Shown in pieces: positions 55,507-64,000 of a stretch of DNA of 64,000 nt. The stretch's first letter is position 1; each line of letters begins with the position of its first letter. This DNA is from Notospermus geniculatus (Eukaryota; Nemertea; Pilidiophora; Heteronemertea; Lineidae). The notes beneath the pieces were generated by a model, which saw only the letters and a list, made by a program, of their open reading frames with translations, was not told the DNA's origin and did not search any database. Location of the stretch: positions 178,274 to 242,273 of the forward strand of contig NMRB01000021.1 of assembly GCA_002633025.1 (NCBI GenBank). Direction: 5' to 3'. The translations under genes were made by a program, and so were the position numbers.

Positions 55507-58500
55507 TTCCTTGCGGAACCTCGCCATGCTGAATGATCACAGTCGATTCCGCGACAGATTTATCCTGTTCTATAACTGGGACATCATTTTGAATAATTTC
55601 CGTCTCCAACTTAATTGCAGCTGCTTGTTCCTCTGTAACTGGTTCAGCACCTGCTAATGTCTCCATCAAGTCTTCAGCAGATGTAAATTCCTGCTGAACA
55701 TGCTGCGCTAAATGCACCTGGATGGTATCTAGATCATCGAACATCTCCTGACAGTAGCCACATAGGTAGCGATGGTCCTGTGGTAGTTCAAAATTCACGT
55801 CTGTCTCTTTAGCCTCAGCGCCTGGACACCGACGTGAATGCACCAAAAGTGAATGACGGTGTGAATAGATACGCTTGCAGAGTGGACACTGGTAACTGCG
55901 TGGTTCGTGAGTGACTTGATGATTGCGCAAATAATCTTTACTCCTGAACGCCTTATGACAAATATGACACTCGAATGGCTTCTTCATGCTGTGTGTCATA
56001 ATGTGTTTTGCTATCGCTGACCGGTAGAGGAAGGTCTTACTACAGTGTTTACATTTATAAGGTCGGGAACCGCTGTGAGTGTTCTGATGGTCCTGCAGCT
56101 GACTTATCTTGAAAAAACTCCTGCCGCAGGTGCTACACAGATGCGGTCGTTCCCGCTCCTCGGAATGTGTCGACATGTGATACTTCAAGTAGGAATGTGT
56201 AGAAAACGACTTCTCGCAAATAGTACACGTCCATGGCTTTTCATTTTTATGGACGGCAGCGATGTGGGCCTTCAGATGCTTCTGTCGCATCTGTTTACCG
56301 CAGGTGTCACAGACTGTTATCGCACGTGGAGCTCGAGCCATGTTATGCGCTTTCAGGCGATGCTTTGTCATCTCGCCACAGCGGCTGAAAACTAAACCAC
56401 AAATTTCACAGCTGTATTTCTTCACAGATCTGGCCAACTCCCGGCGGTTCCTTCCTCTCGCATTTGATTTACCTGGCTTAGTTTTAGGAGCAAAGGACAC
56501 AGAAAGGGAGAGTTTTACGGCCCCTGTTTCTTCATCCTTTACAACATCGAGTTCGACATTTGATTCTTTTCCTTCGCCATCATTTTCATAAACAACTCCT
56601 GATCCAGAATTAGGACTGGATGGCATTTCATCAATAGTGTCAGTAGCTAAGACAGTCGTACCACCACCACCTTGTACGCTGGTGGCAGTAGCTAAGGTAA
56701 CCGCAGCATCGCCTTGAATACTGGTGTCAGTACCTAAGGTAGTGGTGGTATCACCTTGCATAGTGGTGTCAGTAGTTAAGGTAGTTGTAGCATCACGTTG
56801 TATACTGGTGGCAGTACGTAAGGTAGTCGTAGCATCGCCTTGTATACTGGTGTCAGTAGCTAAGGTAGTCGTAGCATCCCCTTGTATGCTGGTGGCAGTA
56901 CCTAAGGTAGTTGTAGCATCGCCTTGTACACTGGTGGCAGTACCTAAGGTAGTCGTAGCATCGCCTTGTATGCTGGTGGCAGAAGCTAAGGTATTCGTAG
57001 CATCACCTTGTATACTGGTGGCAGTAGCAAAGGTAGTCGTAGCATCGCCTTCTATACTGGTGGCAGAAGCTAAGGCAGTCGTAGCACTGCTTTGCATAAT
57101 GGTACTGGTTGTAGCACCACCTTCAACGCTGACACTTTGTTGAGCAAGCTGATTGAGATTTTCACATTCAAGTTCAGTTTCCTGCGTTGTACGCACTGGG
57201 CCACTGTCAGCAATTTCTTCATGCCCTGATGTCAAAACCATCTCCTTGCCATCTAATCCACGTGTTTTGGTATCTAAAACATTCGCACTCTCCTCCCGAA
57301 TCAATCCACTAGTCTGTACATCTTCAACCCGGGCATCGTCACCTCTGAGGGCAGCAACGACGTCATCTTTCACTGGCGTTTTCTTCGGACGACCTCTTTT
57401 ACGCTTCATTAAACTAGCTGACCCATCCTCAGATGCAACAGCAATCTTGACAGATTTACTCGGCTCGTACATATCATCCTGAATTTGACGCTTTTTTGCC
57501 GACGGCTCGCATTCATCATCGATGTCATCTTGAAATACAGCCTCATTCTCTTCCTCACCTTCAACATCGTCATCCTCACCGGAAGGTTTTTTCGTCCACG
57601 GTTTTACCAATGCATCCATTCTTGATTGGTAATCCCGATACGTGCTTCGTTTGCGGCGCAAGTTCCATCTTCTATCAGAAGAGGATCCGATATTCACAGG
57701 CGTACTTTCTTTCTCAGCTTCCATGTGTTTTTCAATCGGTTTTTCATCAACGGCGATAGGCTGCTTCTTCGGTCTGCCTCGTGGTCTCTTTGCCACAACA
57801 GGAACTGGACTGTCCTCTGCTTCACTCACATTCTTTACGTTACCTGAACGCTGGAGGACTCTATCAAGTTCTGCAGGCGTTTGCGCTGCATCAGCATCCA
57901 GATTAGAATCCATGTTTTCCTTTTGCGTTAGCTCCGCCTCAGAAGCCTTCTTCGCCTCAACCAGCTGTGCCACGTTCGCAACCTGCGAGTGTAGTTTTTC
58001 CCCACCCTTCTGAGATGAACGTGCAATGACAGGGTCCTCAACAGCAGCCAACGTTCCCTTTTCTCTCCTCCTTTCCATTTCAATATCAGCAGTTACAATT
58101 TTACTCGCTGTATCCAAGCCAGCATCACCCTCTTCAATGGATGCATTCGCCTGCTCTGGGATACCAGAAGAAGTCCCTCTGGAAACCTGTTTAACACTAA
58201 CCTGATTTTCATCATCAGGAAAGGCAGTCTGCCGTAAATTATCACTCAGGGTGATGTAGGATTCATTTTCATTTTCAGGTGTATGGTCCACCATTTCTAT
58301 TTCCGAGTCCATCTCATTAGCTATCACAGCAGAGCTTTCTAGCTCCAACCAATTTTGATTCTCCTGCTCACGATTTTGTAGCGTGCTGTTCATGTATTCA
58401 TCTATTGTTTTATGTGAGCGTTCAATTCCGTCCAAACTACCCTTTAGAACACAAAAGTTGTGTTCTGAAATTTTATACGTGACACCTGCCGTCTCTTGAC

Positions 58501-58582
58501 ACATGTCCAAGATGTTCATAGCCTGGTCGCCGAGGTAATCCAGTGTTTCTGGTCCGATCACCGCCATCACCGTGTGGAACAC
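55507..58582 (-). CDS. Zinc-finger gene exon D (AT-hooks, repeats, fingers 3-10), truncated
   Basis: Begins in phase 0 after acceptor ACGACAG with VFHTVMAVIGPETLDYLGDQ. AT-hooks lie at about 57761-57794 and 57372-57410. A 14-residue repeat (ATSIQGDATTTLGT type, about ten units) lies at 56640-57110. Eight C2H2 fingers lie at about 55690-56430, including CEICGLVFSRC, CTICEKSFSTHSYLKYH, CSTCGRSFFKISQLQDH and CHICHKAFRSKDYLRNH; one (CPLCKRIYSHRHSLLVH..C) ends in Cys. The last finger is separated by an acidic linker. The frame is open to the N at 55506, so the stop codon is not in the window. Confidence 0.93.
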
Positions 58583-61500
58583 CTGTCGTAAAAGACTCCA
58601 ATTACCGTATTTTCTGCACTACCAACCACACTGCCCTAAGACCCGCACCCCCATAGATCATTGCTAAATCCTCAGAAGACCCGCACTGCCATATCACCCG
58701 CGGCCATGTTGGAGCAATCAGTGACAGCTCGGGTACTCGAACTTATGCATGGTTATAGGGCCGATTATAGGCCTTATTCCACGTAAGAACCGCACCATTG
58801 TATCACTCGCACTCGTGATTTTGGGTGCCTTTTCGTGGAAAAAAGCTGCGGGTCTTAGACTTATGCCGGAAAATACCGTAGTTTTTTAAAAATATTACTT
58901 CAGAAGTGCCCCATCGAGCTCCATGGGGCCAATTTAAACACAGTTTTTTCTGCTAGGTGAAAGTGGAATAGATACGGCAATTACTAATTTTGAGACCCGG
59001 CAACAGATGGCGCGGTAGATTTCCCAACAGGAATTAACACAGGGGAGTTCCCGCCTACAGCGGCACCTGTTGCCGTGTCTGTAAACCAAACCTCAGCTAG
59101 CTTTCATAGGTGGAAGTGCTCGCCAGGTTTTTCGACACACGGTGAAGACACGGGTCTCGAAAAACACAGGGTTTTAGAATAGGTGGAAGTATAGCTATAG
59201 AGGCTATGCACGTGACGTCATCAGCGAGGTGACGCCATGTTGGATGGAACGTTGTGACATGCTGACGCAGTGCATCTGACCACATGCTCCGTCCATTTTC
59301 CATCCAACACGTGGCGTCATACCCATTGATGACGTCATTTGCATAGCCTCTATAGAGGCAAATGCAACCATGAGACATGTTCTGCTCAGTGCAACAACTA
59401 ATGATAAAACTTACCTTGGGTGTTTTTTGCTTTGTTTCACGAGATTTGCGTACTCGGCTCTCATTCTCCTCTGCTCGCACGTCCACAACCTTTGCACGAT
59501 GTTTGGCATTCAGGTGCAAGACGAACGTATTTCGTTTGGTGAATAGTCGGGGACATTCGGGACAGTGGAAATGGCTTAAATCTGGATGGCACTTCTGGTA
59601 ACATCGGATGATACCGACATCTGAAATGATGTTAACAAATCAGTTGGAAAGCATCCTGAATCATTAGGGTCTGCACAAGTGCTCCAATCTCTTGCACTTG
59701 TCACAAAGGGAGCGGTAGGGACCGAAAATGGTCCAATTTCTCAGGATGGTGGTAAAGAGGTTTTTTTCAAGTAACAAAACTACCCCAATCCATATCAAGG
59801 ACAGCCACCTGTTGTTGCTATGTTATGAATCACACTCAAGAACTTATTTTGTCTTGGGTTTTTATTTTGCCATGGCTAATAATCCATAAACTTTATGCCT
59901 CAGCCCTGACAGATCAAGACTGTAGCATGTACTCTTCAACATCTTTGTTCCAATACATCTTATATATTTGACCCTCCACCACAAAACCAGTCGGAAGTCG
60001 CTCTAAGGTTGGCTGGTTGGGACCGAATTATCTGTCAATTTCAGTATTGTCTGTCTATTGTGAAGTCTGAGTGATTCCATTTCTTTATCTCCTGAGGTGT
60101 CATCTCAATAAGTTAAGGCTCATTTTCCGTGCAACTTCTGACTGGTTTTGTGGTGGAAGGTCATTTATGTCGGATGGTAAGAAGGAAAATCCACATGTTT
60201 GATACATTTCATACAGGTCGTGAATGAATGATTTGGGTATGGATGGCACTGGTTTTCACTTGCACCTAATCCGATGAAAAATGTCTGACTGGGCAGATCA
60301 AAAGTTTAGACTTTGGCCCATATTCGAGAAGGCACCTTAACTCTAAGGTCCACTTTAAGCTTTTGTATTCTGCCCTATAAACAATAGCTAAAAGTAGACC
60401 ATAGAGCTAAAAGGAAGCTTTCAGAATATGACCACCAGTCATTTCCTTTACCTTTGTAGTCAAGCCTGATCCTCCAATGTGCCTCAATATGCCGCTTTAA
60501 TTTTGATTGTACTGTAGGTTTGAAGATTCCTCTTGGACATACTGGACAGCGATATCGCTGAAATCCATTCTCTACATCTGTAGATATGTTCACAGCCAAC
60601 AGGTAGAAGACATTGATGTCGGCTATCTGGGTCATCAACCGCTGCAATCAAAGTACAATCATGACAATGCATCAATATTATCAACTTTACTGCATGTATT
60701 TTGAACAATGTGGACCAAAATGGGTAGACTGACAAAAGAAATTTAGTCATTCCTCATTTGTGAAGTGAAGCGTGATGTGAATTTGTGAGAGTCTGGACAC
60801 ATGATCCACACATTGACCAGGGTCGGTGGTCCGTTCGAACCCCAAAAGAAATCCCAACATATCAGACCAAATATATCAGATATAGGAAATATTTTATAAC
60901 AAATCTTCTTGTCCTGTAATCATGGTTTGTTGTGCTTGGAAATTACACTTTAACTTGATCTCACGTTCTGTATGTAGGTGCCCCTATTGGTCAATGGTGG
61001 TCTACCCCCGCAATGGAAAAGTGGCCGCGCCGGCCCTTTTGTTGACTGTTAACCAGGGCTTAGGTACCGTAATATTCAGCACTAATGAATACCGGGTGCT
61101 AAGTATCATACTCTGCTCCAAAAGTCAAGGAGTATGCATTTTTGTGCTGCCAAAAATTCAAAAGCGAGTTGCCTTACATTTTTGTACGGTACCAAACTAA
61201 ATTCTAATTCAGGTAGTATTTCAGTTCTTGACTTGAAGAATGTCATGAAGCAGGTTCTGCAGAGTGCCTTTTCCAGATACAATGTACCTACCAGGATGCA
61301 CCAACTGCACACCTCCACCAGGTAACGCGAGGAGAGTTTGTGTCACATCAGACTTGGCCAACAAAGCCTCTTCAACATGTTCAACTTGGACGGCATAGCT
61401 CTGTTCAGTTCCGTCACCATTACCATCCATCTGAATGATGACATAGCTGCAACCTTCATCAGCATTTTTAGCTAACAATGTTTGTGCTTCAACAAGGATT

Positions 61501-61694
61501 TGTGCATCTTCCTGGCTTACAGGCTCAACATCCGCAATTTTACTAACGTCATCATCTGGTTCTGCTGAGGTTGGTGCAGATGACACGCTAGCGATGCCTG
61601 ATGCTGATGTCGAGTCAGTGGCTGCTGAAGCGAGTAAACCGCTCTGCTGTAACCTTTGGAATGCCGAGTCTTCTGCAGTGGTTTTTTCCATTGC
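55507..61694 (-). CDS. C2H2 zinc-finger / AT-hook protein gene (4 exons, 3' end missing)
   Basis: Four exons join in phase (61691-61292, 60577-60452, 59620-59415, 58582-55507) to about 1,269 codons. Order of parts: acidic N-terminus, two isolated C2H2 fingers, two AT-hooks (PRGRPKK, KRGRPKK), a 14-residue tandem repeat, then eight C2H2 fingers and an acidic tail. Such proteins are nuclear DNA-binding regulators; the AT-hooks suggest extra minor-groove contacts. I could not assign it to a named family. The C-terminus is lost at the N at 55506. Confidence 0.88.
56640..57110 (-). repeat. Coding 42-bp minisatellite in the zinc-finger gene
   Basis: About ten 42-bp units (AGTCGTAGCATCGCCTTGTA on the + strand) encode 14-residue repeats rich in T, A, S and D. 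Units differ at a few positions (SIQ/SVQ/TMQ, LGT/LAT/LRT). Confidence 0.92.
58602..58880. mobile_element. MITE, TACCGTATTTTC family
   Basis: Ends TTACCGTATTTTCTGC and GGAAAATACCGTA are inverted; AGACCCGCAC repeats inside. It ends 19 bp from the acceptor of exon D. Confidence 0.75.
59195..59355. mobile_element. MITE, CTATAGAGGCTATGC family
   Basis: Ends CTATAGAGGCTATGCACGTG and GCATAGCCTCTATAG are inverted, with TGACGTCATCA arms. Between exons C and D. Confidence 0.8.
59415..59620 (-). CDS. Zinc-finger gene exon C (finger 2)
   Basis: 206 nt (2+204). It encodes HFHCPECPRLFTKRNTFVLH and LNAKHR, a clear C2H2 finger, then a basic stretch ending QKTPK. Acceptor CATTTCAG, donor GTAAGT. Confidence 0.92.
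59966..60168. mobile_element. MITE, GTGACCCTCCAC family
   Basis: Third locus of the family at 22812 and 27219, between exons B and C. Confidence 0.8.
60452..60577 (-). CDS. Zinc-finger gene exon B (finger 1)
   Basis: 126 nt (2+123+1). It encodes VENGFQRYRCPVCPRG and KLKRHIEAHW, a C2H2 finger with a slightly long loop. Acceptor TATCTACAG; the donor GTAAAG is weak but phase-consistent. Confidence 0.88.
61292..61691 (-). CDS. Zinc-finger gene exon A (N-terminus)
   Basis: 133 codons plus one base from ATG 61691, start MEKTTAEDSAF. An acceptor lies 3 bp before the ATG (exon start 61694), so a 5'UTR exon is expected; alternatively the frame enters from an upstream coding exon. Rich in A/S/D/E, with YVIIQMDGNGDG and TQTLLALPGGGVQLVHP. 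Donor CTG|GTAGGT. Phase 1 fits exon B. Confidence 0.8.
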
Positions 61695-63582
61695 CTGGAA
61701 TAGCGAAAATTTGTTTCAAATGGTGAATCTAATCCTCAGGCTGGTCATGATATTGATACATGTAGCCTATGTCATCCATGTGTTAAACTATCATTCACAG
61801 TGGATAACAAAGGAGAGTTAGGAACCATGGTCTGTTGGAGGTGTCAGGCTGGTGGTGAAAGCTATAGTGTAAGTATAGTCAAAAATTCATTAAAGGAGCT
61901 GGACGTCCAAGTTGTAAACACTCACTCACTGGTTCGCTATCCACGTGACGCCTACGGTGCTGCCACCTCTTGTCGGTGATATGTACTGACGTGAATATCG
62001 TGAGCGAGTTGCACAGGCACCAGTGTAACGATCACGGGGCGCTACTGGTGCTGCCCCCTTCAAGAAGGAATAAAACTAGTTTGCTAGCCATGTTTGTAAA
62101 CAAACCAGTTTGTTTACAACTTGGACGTCGAGCTCCTTTAAGCAAATTTTTGGTATAGGCCTACCAGTAGGCCCAAGATTAAGAAATCAGAACAGAACCC
62201 GCTCGCTTTCACATGTAGGAGGTCTAGCATTTCTATCTAGCTAGGCCTAGTCTTTGCATTAAAATAAATAAAAGAAGTTGTCACATGATGATAACCATGC
62301 TCCAGAGGCAACCTGCATCCCATGGCCATGACCTGTGATAATGCACCAACAAAACGTCAAAACATTGCCATGTGGATTTGGAGGTCATCTGCAGACCAGG
62401 AACCACTGCCCTCCCCTGCGGATCATTCGTCTGCACCACACAGGTTCCACACCGACCTACCCTGAGCCTGCAAAGAAATTCAGGAATAAATGATTTGAAG
62501 ATATACTTTATTTACTTCTCTGAGAGTTTAATAACCATATGGGGCGGGTAAGATGATAATAACACGCCTTTAAAGGTCGGAAACGAAAGAAGCGTGCGGC
62601 AAAAATCATGAAAATCAGAAATTTTCTATCACAGTATAAAATAGGGAATTCTACATGCGTTTCTAATGTTGGGATACTGAACCCTGGACTTCAAAAATCA
62701 ATTTTATGTCTGCTTAATGAATTCAAAACTGAATAAAACAACAATCAACGTACGTCAGGACTTTGTCGTAGTTTTTATTTTAGAGTCTCAAAGTACCGTT
62801 TTACTACTTTTCTAAGTTATTCTTTTCGCATCTTCACAAACTGTGGTTCTTATTTTGGAGACAACCGAATCCCTTCCTTTCTCGTCATTTCTCGGCATAA
62901 ACGAGAAGTGAAGGAGATCTGGCAATCGTCAATTTTCCACTAAAATTTTTCGCTTTTAATTCACTTTCTCCCTTTTATTGCACACCCGATCTCAAAACTT
63001 CCAATTCGATAGATACAAAGCAATGTAGCTTATGTTATTACAGTAGGTATTTTGGGATGATTTTGTATATTAAACCCATGATTTTGTAATGTTTGTTGGG
63101 CTCCCGTGGCAGTCCTTTCCGCGGCGGAGGAAATGTACAGTGCTTGCGTGCACAATAATGCACTGCATTGTGCATGCTAATTGGGCCGCAGCAACCTTGG
63201 ATTTTGGAGGCCGTGTATTGGCTAAGGCCCCACATTCGTGGTGGACGTTGTTATGGATAATGAAATGTAACTAGGCCTAATTACATTTTGAGAGATCTTC
63301 ACTTTCTGACCTCTCGTCCTCTGTCCCCCACTCCTCACACTGTCTTTCACCACAACGCCTACGGTAACGGCGATAATCCCAATGGGACGAGTTCACTCAC
63401 CGTCGACAGTCACTTGAGTCTTGACTTGTCACTCCTGGTCCTGCCATGCCCATCCATGGCCCGTGGCGTGTCTGCTGAACGAATGATTGACAGGGTCCAG
63501 CTGACCAGCAGCAGGGCCAGGGAGGGTCTTCTTTTGTTCACAGTCATGACATTTTCAAACTTTTGTTCCTTTCAAATTCCAG
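61695..63582. other. Intergenic region between divergent genes
   Basis: Holds a TTAA-flanked MITE (61891-62140). At 63100-63260 the sequence is more GC-rich with two inverted CCAAT-type words (ATTGG at about 63181 and 63217), a plausible shared promoter zone. The stretch 62300-62460 has possible splice signals on the minus strand but no supported exon. Confidence 0.5.
61891..62140. mobile_element. 250-bp MITE with TTAA flanks (piggyBac-like)
   Basis: Arms AGGAGCTGGACGTCCAAGTT and AACTTGGACGTCGAGCTCCT, flanked by TTAA at both ends. Confidence 0.8.
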
Positions 63583-63764
63583 GTTGCTATGACCAGCTGA
63601 CAATTGATACAACAGCCTGCACAGATCGAAGTTGTCTTGAAGAGAAAGCTCTTGCTGTCTACTGATGCGCGATCAGAATGGGGGAGTGATGGATCTCAAA
63701 TGCTGCAAAGTGAAAGCTGAAGAAACTGTGATTATTAATGCTGCTGCTTAAGGAGAAGTTCAAC

Positions 63765-64000
63765 ATGAGCCAGAAACCAAGATCAACTTCAAATCAAAAG
63801 TCAGATGTGTCATATGTGGGGGTTACAACGAAGCCACATGCTCAGGGTGCAGATGGTGCAACTGGTACCCAGACTCCATCTGGGTCACAGACACCTGTAC
63901 ATATGGTAGCACCAGCAAAATATGCCCCTCCGTCTAATTTTACCACACCATCGCACAGTCAGGCGCCTACCCCTGTACCAAGCAAGCATCATGCTTTTCA
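63765..64000 (+). CDS. First coding exon of an unidentified S/T/P/Q-rich protein (partial)
   Basis: ATG 63765 opens MSQKPRSTSNQKSDVSYVGV and stays open to the window end (78 codons plus two bases), with TQTPSGSQTPVHMVAP and HSQAPTPVPSKHHAF. Composition (S, T, P, Q, low hydrophobic content) is that of a disordered N-terminus and very unlike the surrounding repeats, which supports coding. An acceptor TTTCAAATTCCAG ends at 63582, giving about 180 nt of 5'UTR in this exon. The family cannot be named from this fragment. It is transcribed away from the zinc-finger gene. Confidence 0.65.
   Translation, partial: MSQKPRSTSNQKSDVSYVGVTTKPHAQGADGATGTQTPSGSQTPVHMVAPAKYAPPSNFTTPSHSQAPTPVPSKHHAF

Noticed and set aside
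56724-57143. + strand open frame of 139 codons rich in V, A and S
   Set aside because: Antisense of the coding 42-bp minisatellite; periodicity alone keeps it open.
1-64000. CRISPR arrays, operons, bacterial genes or viral genes
   Set aside because: Introns, SINEs and MITEs throughout show nuclear animal DNA; direct repeats seen are minisatellites or mobile elements.

Overview
This is animal (metazoan) nuclear DNA: genes are split by GT-AG introns, repeats make up most of the non-coding sequence, and there are two assembly gaps (19889-20791 and 40232-40545) plus two single-N contig joins (42756 and 55506). The frequent ACATGTA and AGGCCT words, tRNA-derived SINEs, many small inverted-repeat elements and an MS4A-like protein with a PPGxVQQ tail suggest a marine invertebrate, perhaps a non-vertebrate deuterostome. 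The species cannot be named from the sequence alone.

Layout. (1) 1-5401: non-coding 5' flank or first intron. (2) 5402-41735, + strand: the 5' part of a conventional beta-spectrin gene. Twenty-two exons can be placed with matching splice phases. They encode the tandem CH actin-binding domain, spectrin repeats 1-10 and the start of repeat 11. A few codons are lost in the first gap. Two further coding exons in intron 1 (8334-8415 and 9521-9842) look like alternative first exons, because both end in the phase needed by exon 2. Repeats 11-17, the ankyrin-binding repeats and the PH domain are not found. (3) 41820-42755: a 936-bp element with perfect 29-bp terminal inverted repeats, ending at a single N. 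(4) 42757-55505: repeat-rich DNA holding a tandem duplication with one intact four-transmembrane MS4A/CD20-like gene (50239-50877, +) and one truncated copy (46334-46566). (5) 55507-61694, - strand: a four-exon C2H2 zinc-finger gene with ten fingers, two AT-hooks and a coding 42-bp minisatellite, cut at its 3' end by the N at 55506. (6) 63583-64000, + strand: the first coding exon of an unidentified S/T/P/Q-rich protein, divergent from the zinc-finger gene and leaving the window.

The genes are not a functional cluster. Beta-spectrin is a membrane-skeleton protein, the MS4A-like product an integral membrane protein, and the zinc-finger product a nuclear DNA-binding protein. The sequence between the two single-N joins is bounded by repeats on both sides, so it may be a misplaced contig between beta-spectrin and the zinc-finger gene. 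The most interesting signals are the alternative spectrin N-termini (one built from five [10 protein letters not shown]-like phosphosite repeats) and a small hairpin element whose three copies are each flanked by 10-15 bp direct repeats, two of them with a pre-insertion site visible in the window.
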